64,000 nt of DNA from Mesostigma viride. Lineage: Eukaryota; Streptophyta; Mesostigmatophyceae; Mesostigmatales; Mesostigmataceae. Below the pieces are notes generated by a model. It searched no databases and had not been told where the DNA came from. It saw only the letters and a program-made list of their open reading frames with translations. The position numbers were made by a program, and so were the translations under genes. Shown piece by piece: positions 23,474 to 33,895 of this stretch. Positions within the stretch are counted from its first letter, which is position 1. Every line of letters starts with the position of its first letter. The stretch spans positions 784,323 to 848,322 of the forward strand of contig RPFO01000312.1 in the NCBI GenBank assembly GCA_009746045.1, written 5' to 3'.

Positions 23474-23554
23474 CAGCTGGAGGGTAAGGATGTGCCCTCC
23501 CATGGCTCCTGACGCGGTTTCCAGATGTACGGCCTGCGGCCAGGTTGGAGATGC

Positions 23555-24354
23555 GGGTCAAGTGGAAGCGGCGGCCAGGGACTGCCAAAAAATATTTTAT
23601 GTCTCTCTGTCTACTAAGTCCGGTCGGCTTCAACATATAGTGTAATAAACAAGTTCTGGTGCCCTTCAACCAGAAGTGGACCTAGGCAATGCACAGTGGA
23701 TGATTGATCTTACGATCGGGATTCCCTGATTTTGCCTGGGGGAGCGGAGGGATGGAGGTGCGCCGCTACCTTGGAGGCGCTACACCGTTGCCCAGTGGTG
23801 CAAGTCGACATGCGGGAGCCAAACGGGGTGGCCACGCCCTCTCTGGAGGGTCTGACAGCCTTGGATGGGCCTCAGATGTAGTTCGAACTAGTTCAAAGTT
23901 AGTACAGGTAGTACAAACTAGTTCAAACTAGTTCAATCTACTTCAACTAGTATCCAGGGACCCTCAAGATATGCCAGGTGGTTGCTGAACGGTTCTGGCA
24001 TGACAGAACATGTGTGACATCATAAAAATGTAGTACAATGTTGAAAAAAGTAGTATCAGGGTCCTAGATCTAGTACAGTAGTATTCTGAGGTCATTCTTA
24101 CATGGAGCGCCGCGCCAGCGGGGCGCCGCACTTGCGTGTGTCACGGATGCAACGTTGATGCGATGTATTTCAAGGTGGTGATGGCTGCCAAGCCAGCTTA
24201 TCAGTTTTCCCCACCCACCCACCCTTTTCTGTTTTGTCTTGGGGGGTCAAGTGGAAGCGGCGGCCAGGGACTGCCAAAAAATATTTTATGTCTCTCTGTC
24301 TACTAAGTCCGGTCGGCTTCAACATATACGTGGACCTAGGCAATGCACAGTGGA
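23555..24354 (+). repeat. B1-A2-B2 block of DIRS element 2
   Basis: B1 is 23555-23700, A2 23701-24209 and B2 24244-24354. The spacer begins CCCACCCACCCACCC at 24210. B2 has lost the internal segment from agtgtaataaac to ccagaa. Confidence 0.9.
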
Positions 24355-24979
24355 GCAGCAGTTGCTGGACGGATGGATTGAGCTGGTGCCAAAGTCCGTG
24401 GAGGATGTGCGTGCCAACAACGAGAATCTGTTCGACATCATGGAGCAAAAGCTCAAAGAGAAGCGTGAACTGCAAGCGAACAAGGCGGTACCCTTACCAC
24501 TGCGATCTGCAGGCGACCAGTCGGTTGCGCGGGCAACACGAGCACTGAGGCTGCCCATAAAACAAGTCATCTCACACGCCACTTGCCCTGCCCGCGAGAT
24601 TCAAGCGCAGATCAACCGCGCATGTGCGCCCGCTGCGCGAGGGAGCACATCAACGGCAACGCCCGCTTTGCGCACACTGATTTCCGGCAGGCACACCTTC
24701 AAGGTGAATGGAAGCCTCATACGACGCAGCGACCTACTCGTTGTTAAGCGGCCAGCCGTCACCTGCGGGCAGGGAATGCCGTGGGCACCACACATGCTGG
24801 TGAAGGTCCTTGATCTGGAAGGGGATCGCACGGAGCGTGACAGCATTGTCGCCTCTCCTTACTACGCACCGTCGTGGACGGGCCAGTTTTCTAGAGTGAC
24901 ATTAGGTGGCGGCAGCGCAGGGATGACGGTCCCCATTTCTGATGTACACCTGCAGCACTGGACAGTGGGCGGTACGGCA
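24355..24979 (+). pseudogene. Unidentified coding sequence, left part, interrupted by DIRS element 3
   Basis: An open frame of about 208 codons runs from the end of DIRS element 2 to the start of element 3. It contains a charged helical segment (EQKLKEKRELQ), a basic middle and a hydrophobic/aromatic C-terminal part (HWTVGGTA). The right part resumes at 32156 in the same phase. The upstream part is lost at element 2. I recognise no family; it may be a host gene or an older transposon protein. Confidence 0.55.
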
Positions 24980-25455
24980 TGGTTGATCTTACGATCTGGA
25001 TTCCCTGATTTGCGACTAAGGGGAGCGGAGTGCGAGTCGGTGCCGCTGCCTCATGGCTGATCTGCGAGAAATGCTCCTAGAAAGGGTGAAAGTCCCTGCA
25101 AATGACCTCTGGACTGTTTCCAAGTACTTGGATGTAGTTCAAAGTACTTCATTGGTACTACAGGGTAGTACAATCCACTTCAAACTAGCTCAAACTAGCT
25201 CAGGCTAGTAAAGACTTGTTCAGGTGTAGCACAACCTGCCTAGGAGGTGGTATGACCACCTGGGTTGAAGTAGACAGTGACTAAACGTAGTACAATGTCG
25301 AAAGAATCAGTACAAGTGGGTTCTTTGTAGTACAACTGGTCAGTGGCACCTGGGCGCCGCGCCAGTACTGTACCGGACTTGCATTCGTCACCGTGCGCAT
25401 GCAATGCAGCCAATTTATTGAGGAAGACATGGCGGCGCATGCTTTATCAGTTTTC
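24980..25455 (+). repeat. A1 split direct repeat of DIRS element 3
   Basis: It starts TGGTTGATCTTACGATCTGG and ends cagttttc. It matches A2 at 31478-31953 nearly perfectly and has the same length. Confidence 0.92.
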
Positions 25456-25545
25456 AAATTCGTTTTTCGGTTTTCTAAGCCATCTTTTGGCCGTTTTACC
25501 TCGGAATAGGTCCGTTTTAAAGCTAACGACTTCCTCTTTACGAAT

Positions 25546-27289
25546 ATGATGGCTAGCGGGGATGAAAATGCTAGCGAGACGGGGGATTTACCGCGCGGAT
25601 TTGCGAGTCGTGTGGAGGAAATCTATGTGAACCATGGCAGGAACGCCTCAGCTGTCGCCTATTTTATAGCGGCAGAACTCGGCTCTGAATACCCTAAAAT
25701 ATTGATGCGTAGCTCGGAAAACAAGTTACGAAGTTTGGCAGAAAAGCTTCGGATCTTTGGGTTTGAAATCAATGGGTATGACACTCGTGAGGAGCTGGCG
25801 CAAAATATGTCAGCCAAGGTGGCGAAAATGTTAGCACAAGGTACAACAGGCATTACAAACGATGAGGAACCGAACGGGGACTCCTCAGAGGAGGACACTG
25901 ATGTCGGGGAAGCTTTGGCGGGGGCCAAAGAGGAGCAGGCGCAGGGATTTCGCCCCCCAGGTGCTAGCACAGTTGCTGGCGCACCAGGTGCCGTTTTTCC
26001 CGCCGTTTTTGGTCATACGGCGCCTGTCGTCGGAGGGGATGGCAGGAAACAGCTTGCAAATGCAGGGAGGAGCTTGGCAAACGCGGCTGGCGCTAGTTTT
26101 GGGGGAGGCGAGGGGGTGTCTGCAGTGCCACGCGCAGGCACTTTAAAAGCGGGCGCGCGCGGGGGAGGCAAGGAGGAGAAAGCAGGTCTCCCGCGCAGTG
26201 CCAAGGGGGACGGGGCGGCCGGAATGGGACTGAGCCCAGAAATGATGGCGCAGATGAATGCCCTCATGGGGGGCTTCCAACAGCTGGGAATTGGCGGCGC
26301 CCAGGGGTTGGGAGCCGCAGTACGGGTGCCAGCACCCAGCGTGCAGGAAGGAGGCGCATGGGGGGGGGCGGGGGCAGCAGGGCCCAGCCCTGCCGGGTGG
26401 ACAAGCGGGCCCCATGGGTACCCGGGCACACCGACAGGCGTGGAAAGAACGCTGGGCCCAGCGTACGCCTACCCAGGGCAGATGGGTGCAGCCTGGCCTC
26501 AGCCCTACTCACCAGCGGGTACCGCGTACGGTACCTGGGTGCCAGCGGCTGGAACCCCGTACCACATGGCGTTCGCAGCAGCCCAAGGTGGGCAGAGGAA
26601 ACGGGAGAGCAAGCGGTCCAAGTGCCGCGAGTGCGGGCATCGGCACTGCCGGTGCACGTCCAGCGACAGCACGAGCAGCGACTCGGAGGGGAGCGGGCGA
26701 GGGCGCGCGGGTGGCCGGGGCACAGGTGGGAGGTTGACCGACCTGCCAGTTACCCGCGGGGTCAACCTGCTCGAGTACCTGCCGGCGGGGCGGGCGCTCA
26801 GCGTTGGTGTGGGACGTGGAAGACCACAAGTACCACCAGCGCACGGCCCCCAAGCACATGGAGACCGCCATACAGGGCCACAACGGCAACATGGTGGCCT
26901 GGCTGAACGTGCAAAGGCCCCCCGTGCTGCGCCAGCAGAAGGAGGGGACGGGACTTGGGTGGGCATCCAAGGAGAGGATGGAGCTGGCCCAGAACCTGTG
27001 CCACGTCTGGGATACGCTCAACAAGGAGCTCAGTCCCAACGTGTGCAGCGAGCTGGCGGGCGTGGAGTACCTGGCGCTCTGCGTGGAGGCTCTCCTGCTG
27101 GTGGAGACCAGCGGGTCTTGGAACGCGTCCGGGTACATGCTGCCCTACCGGCCGGCAGGGGGTGTCCGCACGCGGGCGGCCCGACGAGCGCTGCGGGCAC
27201 ACAAGAAGGAGCGCGATGCGTTGGCGTCGGCGCGAGGAAAGGAGGACAAGGCGGAGGGAGGAGTGGCGGGCTCTTCCCAGAAGCAGTGA
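25546..27289 (+). pseudogene. gag: DIRS element 3 gag-like ORF1, one frameshift
   Basis: ATG ATG at 25546 starts MMASGDENASE. A folded-looking N-terminal region (about residues 20-110) aligns loosely with element 1 ORF1. It is followed by a Gly/Ala/Pro-rich linker, a Cys/His cluster (CRECGHRHCRC, near 26620) and a conserved C-terminal block in another frame (26804-27289, ending GSSQKQ). The frame change lies near 26795-26803, where one extra base is likely. Conserved C-terminal features shared with element 2 (CSELAGVEYLALCVEALL) support the assignment. Confidence 0.75.
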
Positions 27290-28884
27290 GAGGGCGAGGT
27301 GGATTCCCCCTCCCAGAGGTGGCCATCAAGCCCCTCGACCGCGCGCGCCTACGGTCCCGACGAAGGTATCAGCGGGCCATGCGGCGGCGGGCCCTGCTCC
27401 TGCGCAGCGCGCGAATCGTGGATGGCCTCAACTGGTTGTGGAGGGGAGCACAGGAACCGCCTGAAACGGGTCCTGTCGGTGGCATGCGGATGGCTTTGCC
27501 CGCACCTGTTGCCCAGGAGCCCGCGGGTTGCGGTACCAGCGGGGTGTCCTTAGTGACCCCCTGCACTGCGGCCCAGCAGGCGGCCCTACAAGGGCTGGAG
27601 ATTGCCGCCCAGGTCCATGAGCGCCGGCTGAGAGCCGTAGCGGCAGAGGACCTGGTGCATGACGTTGAGTCTGGGCCCTATGGGCCCGACGGGCAATATG
27701 AAATAATTGCCCCGGAGAGACTTGCGCTGCCCGCGGGCGGAGTGGCGGGCAGCGTGCCGCTGATGGACTGCCTCCCCCCCCAGTGGAGGGAGGTATATGG
27801 CAATATAAAAAATATTTTGAGGGAAGAGGAAGCGCAGCCAGGGCGTCGACGGCGAGTAACGCATGGCTGTGCGAGCGACACGGAGTACGCGCGCCTGAGC
27901 GTGCGGCTGGCGGAGACCGGGATGACAGAGTATAGCGAGGAGGAACCACCGGTCACCAACGGCCTGTTCGGCGTGCCCAAGCGCGATCCAGGGGTGGTGG
28001 ACCCGTCAGCCCAGCGCCAGCGACTCATCTGCAACATGGTGCAGAGCAACGACAAGTTCCTCACCCCTGGCAGCTGTTACCTGCCAGATGTGGGGGCGGT
28101 GGCCGAGATGGCAGGGGGCGCGCCCAGCTACTCGAGCAAAACGGACCTGGAGACGTACTACTACCGCTTCTCCGTGCCAACGGAGTGGCGGAAGTGGTTC
28201 GCGCTGCCCCCAGTCTGGTCGGACGAGGTCGGCCAACCAGGGGAGCGCCGCCGGCTCTATCCCAGGTTCCGTGTTCTGGTGATGGGGTGGTCCCACTCGG
28301 TCCTGCTGGCGCAGGTGGCGCACATGCAGACCCTGTTCGGGCCGGGGAAGCTGAACCCCGGGCTGAGTGTGAGCGTCCCGATGCATCAGCTCGGGGTGCG
28401 CACAGTGCGTGAGGGAGGACGGGAGTGGATGGAGTTGGTGGGGGCCGCCGATCTTGACTGGCAGCTGCTGCCCGAGGACCCTCCTCGGCCGGCGCAGTTG
28501 GTCATGATCGACGACCTGGGCACCACACACGCGCGCAGCGCAGCGGAGGCGAACGCGCTGCTGGACCGCGCATGCACCGAGTGCTACGCGCCAGCTGGCC
28601 TGGTGGTGAATGAGAAAACGGTCGAGCGGGCGCGGGAGGGCCAAGCTGTGGAGATCCTGGGCATCGAGTTTCACCAAGATGGGAGCTTGTGGCCGTCCGC
28701 GAAGCGACTAGCCCTCCTCGTCCATGACACTGAGGCGGTGCTGGCCCGGGGACGTGCAAGCCACCATGAGTTGGCCTCCCTACTGGGACGCTGGGTATGG
28801 ATCCAACTGCTTCGCAGGAGTCTGCTAAGCATCTGGTTCCACGCCTACAGGATGCTCCACCAAGTGCTGGCCCTCCGCAAGGGA
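27290..28884 (+). pseudogene. DIRS element 3 reverse transcriptase, cut by NA-DIRS A repeat
   Basis: This continuous frame is in the -1 register relative to the gag stop at 27289. It shows KTDLETYYYRF, LPPVWSDEVGQ, VMIDDLG (catalytic DD), LVVNEKT and EILGIEF, and runs unbroken through the two sites that are frameshifted in elements 1 and 2, so it serves as the reference for them. At 28885 the frame enters the inserted A repeat and stops at 28986. RNase H and recombinase resume at 29446. Confidence 0.88.
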
Positions 28885-29445
28885 TGGTTGATCTCCCTCG
28901 ATCTGGATTCCCTGATTTGTCGGGGCGGAGGGAGCGAAGGAGGCGAGGGACGCCGCTGGGTGACAGCACATATAAAAAATAAATAGAGCATTTAATATTT
29001 TATAATAGGCCCTGGTCTTTTATAAGGGGCAGTAGTCACAATGTATAAGGGCCCTGGAATTTAATAAGGGGCGCCAGTGTGGTGGTACGAGATCTGCCCT
29101 CTAATAGGGTGAAAGTCCGTACAAGTAACTTGTAAACTGGTTCTAAGTATTTGGACGTAGTTCCAAGTACTTCACTTGGCCTACAGGGTAGTACAGTCTA
29201 CTTCAAACTACTTCAAACTAGTTCATTCTAGTTCAAACCAGTGCTGACGTGCTTCGGCGTAGCACTGGACGCTCAGGAGGTGAACGGACCTACTGGGGTG
29301 TAGTAGACCAAGACTAAACGTAGTACAATGTCAAAAGAATTAGTAGGGATGGGTTCCTTGTAGTACAACTGGCCAAGGGTGCTTTTGGCGCCAAAACCAG
29401 GTGTACCGGACTTGCATCCGCCACTGTGGGCAAGTACGCTGCCAC
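28885..29445 (+). repeat. Lone NA-DIRS A repeat inserted in the DIRS element 3 coding region
   Basis: 561 bp starting TGGTTGATCTCCCTCGATC match NA-DIRS A (1180-1746 and 51740-52288, inverse). No B repeat or interior accompanies it. Element 4 shows the uninterrupted target; compared with it about five bases (ggacg) are missing at the right junction. Confidence 0.85.
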
Positions 29446-30987
29446 TTCCAACTCTGGGCAAGTGTGCGCCGGGAGCTCTGGGCGGCTGTCTGCCTGGTTC
29501 CCCTGGTGCATGCGCAGCGCAACCAGCCGCTGGACACCACCGTCGTGGCCAGTGACACGTCGAGCCGGGGGTCCGGTGTGGTGTACGCCCGTCTGGCAGA
29601 GGCAGACGTGAAGGCTTTGTCCAACTGCCGCGAAATGAAGGGGTGGAAGACTCTGTGTGTCGGGTCGGAAGAGGTCGGTGTGGAGCGCACGGGGGAGAGG
29701 GAACATCGGGCGGTGGCGACCGCCCGCTGGCGTGTGGCGGTGAAACACCGGTGGAGGGACGCAGGTGCGCACATCAATGAGAAAGAAGCGCGCGCAGCCG
29801 TGCAGAGCCTGGAGTGGGGGCTGCGCACGCGGGCCCGGTGGGGGCGACGGCACGTACGGCTGGTGGATAGCACCGCCGTTCTGGGCGCACTGGTGAAGGG
29901 GCGGTCATCATCTTACCGCCTCAACACGTGGTGCCGCCGCGCTGCCGCCCTGGGCTGTGCCAGCAACACCAGGTACCACTGGGTGTACATCCGCTCGGAG
30001 CGAAACCCCGCTGACGCGCCCAGCCGGGGCCGGTGGGTGCGGGACCTGACCGCCGATGGCGATGTGGAGAGTAACCCGGGGCCGGGAGGGCGGCAGGAGC
30101 TACTGGAGAGCACCGTGCTGCCCGCGACCCTGCGCAGCTACCATCGCGCAGTGATCGCGTACCTTCTTTGGGCTGAGCCCTATGGTGCTGTACCGCCGGA
30201 GGATGCGGAGGGCGTGTTCTGCGAGTGGCTCGTGTCTGTCTACGAGGATGGAGGGGGAGCAGGGCGTTCCATGTGCATGAGGGCGCTGTGTGGGCTGCAA
30301 CTGTACTACCCCAGCCAAGTGCAGGGGTGGCGCGAGGCCCGCCGGCTCCTGTACGGGTGGCAGCGACGCGTGCAAACCCATAGCCCCAATCCAGTGCCGT
30401 GGGAGCTGCTCTACCTGGTGGTGCAGCTCCTCCGCTGGCAGGGGGCGCCCATGGCAGCAGCCGTGTGCGTCATCACTTTCCAGCAATACCTGCGCATCGG
30501 GGAGGCCTTCAAGCTCCGAGTGGGGGACGTGGCGCTGCGCGGCGACCGTCGCCTGGGGCAGCGAGGACTGGGTGCGCTTCTTCTGCGGGATCCCAAGATA
30601 GCCAAGGGGGGTGCACAGGCGGTGGTGGTGCAGGACCCCCTCTCGCTGTACGTGCTCGAGCGCCTGTGCGCTGGGCGGGAGCCCGAGGAGCCCTTGTTTG
30701 GGAGCCTCAACTACAGCCAGTTCTCTCGTCGGTGGCACGCGGCGTGGGATGTTCTGGGCCTGCGGGGGATGTTTCCGCCCTACTCCATGCGACATGGTGG
30801 GGCAACGTACGACTACCTGCAGGGCGTTTCACTCCCAGACATCCAGAAGCGCGGGCGTTGGCGCCAGTTCAAGTCGGTGGACCACTACGTGGGCCTGCAC
30901 CGTGCTCTAGCGGTGCAAGTGCCGCGGTGGGTGTGGGTGCTGGCTGAGGAGTTCCCCCCCGCTCAGTGGAGTTCACACTGGCAGTAG
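29446..30987 (+). CDS. DIRS element 3 RNase H - 2A - tyrosine recombinase part
   Basis: Open to the stop at 30987. RNase H shows VASDTSS, INEKEARAA, VDSTAV and ERNPADAPSRG. The third acidic site reads VDSTAV where the relatives have VDN(S/T)AV, keeping the Asp. The 2A motif is at 30058-30084. The recombinase shows YLRIGEAFKLR, SMRHGGAT and DHYVG. The N-terminal RT part is cut off by the lone A repeat, so this copy cannot give the normal polyprotein. Confidence 0.87.
   Translation, partial: FQLWASVRRELWAAVCLVPLVHAQRNQPLDTTVVASDTSSRGSGVVYARLAEADVKALSNCREMKGWKTLCVGSEEVGVERTGEREHRAVATARWRVAVKHRWRDAGAHINEKEARAAVQSLEWGLRTRARWGRRHVRLVDSTAVLGALVKGRSSSYRLNTWCRRAAALGCASNTRYHWVYIRSERNPADAPSRGRWVRDLTADGDVESNPGPGGRQELLESTVLPATLRSYHRAVIAYLLWAEPYGAVPPEDAEGVFCEWLVSVYEDGGGAGRSMCMRALCGLQLYYPSQVQGWREARRLLYGWQRRVQTHSPNPVPWELLYLVVQLLRWQGAPMAAAVCVITFQQYLRIGEAFKLRVGDVALRGDRRLGQRGLGALLLRDPKIAKGGAQAVVVQDPLSLYVLERLCAGREPEEPLFGSLNYSQFSRRWHAAWDVLGLRGMFPPYSMRHGGATYDYLQGVSLPDIQKRGRWRQFKSVDHYVGLHRALAVQVPRWVWVLAEEFPPAQWSSHWQ
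30058..30084 (+). other. 2A ribosome-skipping motif, DIRS element 3
   Basis: GDVESNPGP, identical in protein to element 1, but four codons differ at the third base only (Asp, Ser, Asn and final Pro). That pattern indicates selection on the peptide. Confidence 0.87.
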
Positions 30988-31065
30988 CAAGTGTGTGGAT
31001 GCGCCTGCCCCGGTCTAGGCCGGGGGGGCGCAATATAAAACGAAGCAGCTCCGTTGGAGGAGTCG

Positions 31066-31275
31066 GCAGGGCGCACTCCAGTGGACACGCTGGGGCCCTG
31101 CTGGTTTTGGGCGTTGCGCCATCATCCTGATTTCCGGTTTGGCTCAACTTCGACCGTATCCTGCCTTGGACAGAGCCGGCAGGGCGCACTCTAGTGGATA
31201 CACTAGGGCTCTGCGGGTACCTGCGTTGACAGGTGCAGGGGAGGCGCACTCTAGCAGCCAAGCTAGGGCTTCCCC
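31066..31275 (+). other. DIRS 3' hairpin motifs, element 3 (three copies)
   Basis: Copies lie at 31066-31101 (stems GCAGGGC/GCCCTGC and CCAGTG/CGCTGG, loop GACA), 31179-31214 (GCAGGGC/GCTCTGC and CTAGTG/CACTAG, loop GATA) and 31238-31275 (GGGGAGGC/GCTTCCCC and CTAGC/GCTAG, loop GCCA). All have GCACT opposite a single G. They fill the 3' UTR between the recombinase stop and B1. Confidence 0.82.
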
Positions 31276-31323
31276 CTCTACAACCACTCCAGATGCGGCC
31301 GGGGACGGCCAGGTTGGAGATGC

Positions 31324-32155
31324 GGGTGTTATATGGTGGCAGCCGCGTGGGACTTGCGCACAATTTGCCAGTCTCTCGGTCTACCAAGGCCTGCAAGCGG
31401 CTTAAGCATATAATTTTGCAATAAACAAGTTCTGGTGCCTTCTCAAACAAAGTGAACCTGAAAGCATGCACAGAGGATGGTTGATCTTACGATCTGGATT
31501 CCCTGATTTGCGACTAAGGGGAGCGGAGTGCGAGTCGGTGCCGCTGCCTCATGGCTGATCTGCGAGAAATGCTCCTAGAAAGGGTGAAAGTCCCTGCAAA
31601 TGACCTCTGGACTGTTTCCAAGTACTTGGATGTAGTTCAAAGTACTTCATTGGTACTACAGGGTAGTACAATCTACTTCAAACTAGCTCAAACTAGCTCA
31701 GGCTAGTAAAGACTCGTTCAGGTGTAGCACAACCTGCCTAGGAGGTGGTATGACCACCTGGGTTGAAGTAGACAGTGACTAAACGTAGTACAATGTCGAA
31801 AGAATCAGTACAAGTGGGTTCTTTGTAGTACAACTGGTCAGTGGCACCTGGGCACCGCGCCAGTACTGTACCGGACTTGCATTCGTCACCGTGCGCATGC
31901 AATGCAGCCAATTTATTGAGGAAGACATGGCGGCGCATGCTTGATCAGTTTTCCCCACCCACCCACCCTCTTTTGTTTGTTTGTTTGTTTGTTGTCTCTG
32001 GGGGTGTTATATGGTGGCAGCCGCCTGGGACTTGCGCACAATTTGCCAGTCTCTCGGTCTACCAAGGCCTGCAAGCGGCTTAAGCATATAATTTTGCAAT
32101 AAACAAGTTCTGGTGCCTTCTCAAACAAAGTGAACCTGAAAGCATGCACAGAGGA
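31324..32155 (+). repeat. B1-A2-B2 block of DIRS element 3
   Basis: B1 is 31324-31477, A2 31478-31953 and B2 32002-32155. B ends gcatgcacagagga and contains aataaac. The A2/B2 spacer begins CCCACCCACCCACCC at 31954 and then has a short TTTG repeat. Confidence 0.92.
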
Positions 32156-32584
32156 GAGGTGCACCAGCCTGAGTTGATCAGTACCGGCAAACTGTCAGCT
32201 GCCATGGTGGCGGCGTTGAAAGAGCACCCGCAGATTGACTTTGAGCATTACAAGACTGCCACCGCCACCAGGGCAGCAGCAAAGGATGACTGCAATGCCT
32301 ACTTTGCCGAGCATGGAGCACGTGCGCTTATCGGGATGTGCCTGTGTGCCCTGTTTCCGGGGACAGCGAGGAAGAGGGAGCGCTTCCATGGCTGGGTCAC
32401 TAAGGTTCAAGAAAGGGGAGGTCACCTGCTCATCAAGGCGATGTGGGCTGATGGGCAGTATGAGGACTATCATGCCCTGGCGGAGGTGACGCAGTTCGTG
32501 TGCGGCTGCCCACACCCAGTCGAGGCATTTGGCCGCGCTCGCTTCTTTCCACAGGAGCTAGGCTGGCATCGTGAACGCAGGTGA
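32156..32584 (+). pseudogene. Unidentified coding sequence, right part
   Basis: It continues in the same phase as 24355-24979 after removal of DIRS element 3, for 142 codons to a stop. Visible features are a likely helical stretch (KLSAAMVAALKEH), a small hydrophobic segment (GMCLCALFPG) and KRERFHGWVTKVQERGG, followed by a beta-rich part (LIKAMWADGQYEDYHALAEV). A gcag/gtgatg near 32576 could be a splice donor. No family recognised. Confidence 0.55.
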
Positions 32585-32629
32585 TGGCACCCACACAGAC
32601 GATGCCGTCCCTGCTGTGCACAGTAACAG

Positions 32630-32812
32630 TGAAGGCGGGGAGGAGGAGGAAGAGGGAGAGGAAGAGGGGGAGGAAGAGGGGGAGGAGGAGGGGAGGAGGA
32701 GGGAGAGGGGGAGGGAGAGGGGAGGGAGAATGGGAGGGGGAGGGGGAGGAGGAAGAGGGAGAGGGAGAGGGAGAGGAGGATGCGGAATGGGAGCCGGGGA
32801 TGACTGGTAGAT
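32630..32812 (+). repeat. Purine-only microsatellite (GGGAGA/GGAGGA type)
   Basis: About 180 bp of almost pure G and A on the plus strand. It could form triplex or quadruplex structures. Frames through it are Glu/Gly- or Arg-rich by composition only. Confidence 0.9.
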
Positions 32813-33229
32813 GAGACGGTGCCATCTACCGGCGCATGAAATGAAGTGGTAGACAAGTTTACTCATGGTTATCGGCAAGTAGAGCATGCACGCCTGGCCT
32901 AGTTGCATTTGAATCAATGAGTTGAGTTTGGAGAGCCTGCATTTTGCTTGGATGAAGAATGTGTTAGCATGGCCAAACTTTTATGGCTTGTAGCCAAATC
33001 GTCTTGGGGTATGTGCACAGTGTACTAGCGGTGTGCAATTGCGAGGATTCCTGTCTTGTAGCGATGTGGCCTCTCACCCTGCAGCCTGGTAGATGTGTTG
33101 GCATGCAGCCACCCATCATTGGTCATCCGATCTGGTGTGATTTGCATTTGCACACCTTGTATTAAGGCCATGATATGATGATGTCTTGTTATTTTTAATG
33201 TGTATATGCGAAAAGAGGCATAATATGCT
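32813..33229. other. Unassigned AT-rich DNA
   Basis: No gene, repeat or RNA is apparent. Confidence 0.4.
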
Positions 33230-33895
33230 TGTATATAGTGCTAGCAAATGTCACTACCTTTACCTATGCCTGACCTTACAAGTTGAGGATGGTCTAATGT
33301 AGTGGCAAACAGGTTATTTACAACAATTCACAGTTTTCTGACATAGTTTGAGGCAACTATACTTACCAAAATGCTTGAAAAAGGCGAAAATTGCACCATT
33401 TATGCTAGCAAACGTCACTATTTTGAGATCAAACTGGGCCCAAACTTGGCGCCCATGGTCTAATCTAGTGGTGTTTAGGTTGCTTCCAATATTTCATAGC
33501 TTTCTGACATAGTTTGATATTGTTTAGTAGCTTACACTGAGCAAAATGCTTGAAAATGGCAAAAAATGCACAATTTATGCTTGCAAACGTCACTATTTTG
33601 ACGTCAAACGGAGCCCAAACTTGGCCCATGGTCTAATCTAGTGGTGTTTAGGTTGCTTCCAATATTTCATAGCTTTATGACGTAGTTTGATATTGTTTAG
33701 TAGCTTACACTGAGCAAAATGCTTGAAAATGGCAAAAAATGCGGTATTGATGCTAGCAAACGTCACTATTTTGAGTTCAGATTGACCCCAAACTTTGTGC
33801 ATGGTCTATTCTAGTGGTAATTAGGTTGCTTGCAAATATCCATGATGGTTTGACGTGATTTAGTACTGTTTCCTATTTATTACTATTTAATTTAA
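33230..33895 (+). repeat. Satellite with a unit of about 175 bp, at least four units
   Basis: The word (g)caaa(c/t)gtcac recurs at about 33247, 33411, 33586 and 33759 (spacing 164, 175 and 173 bp), each followed by homologous sequence (catggtctaatctagtgg, tttaggttgcttcc). The array is cut at TTAA 33892 by a T1 element and continues after it at 37484. Confidence 0.85.

Larger units (their letters stand above)
20329..23487 (+). pseudogene. DIRS element 2 RT - RNase H - 2A - recombinase; 716 codons intact from 21337
   Basis: The first part (20329-20948) and the RT core (20942-21379) are separated by one-base losses near 20937 and 21330, the same as in element 1. From 21337 to 23487 the frame is continuous: VMIDDLG and the end of RT, RNase H with VATDAST, INEKE, VDNSAV and NPADAPSRG, the 2A motif at 22495-22521, and a complete tyrosine recombinase with YLRIGEAFKLR, SMRHGGAT and DHYVG. 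A functional recombinase part may therefore still be encoded, but an intact polyprotein is not. Confidence 0.88.
18808..24354 (+). mobile_element. DIRS/PAT-like element 2, 5' truncated, nearly identical to element 1
   Basis: It lacks A1 and begins within the leader. It has gag, RT-RNase H-2A-recombinase, B1 (23555-23700), A2 (23701-24209, one 10-bp actagttcaa unit fewer than in element 1) and B2 (24244-24354, missing about 35 bp including the polyadenylation signal). The coding part is nearly identical to element 1 and shares two of its frameshifts. The right flank starts at 24355 in an unidentified coding sequence. Confidence 0.9.
24980..32155 (+). mobile_element. DIRS/PAT-like element 3 (second family), full-length structure
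   Basis: A1 (24980-25455), gag, RT-RNase H-2A-recombinase, three hairpin motifs, B1 (31324-31477), A2 (31478-31953) and B2 (32002-32155). A1 and A2 are 476 bp each; B1 and B2 are 154 bp each. The flanks join exactly in frame (acggca/gaggtg) with no target duplication. It is homologous in protein to elements 1 and 2 but clearly diverged, and close to element 4. It carries a lone NA-DIRS A repeat at 28885-29445. Confidence 0.93.

Noticed and set aside
32571-32814. Glu/Gly-rich and Ser/Pro-rich ORFs
   Set aside because: Translations of the purine-only microsatellite.
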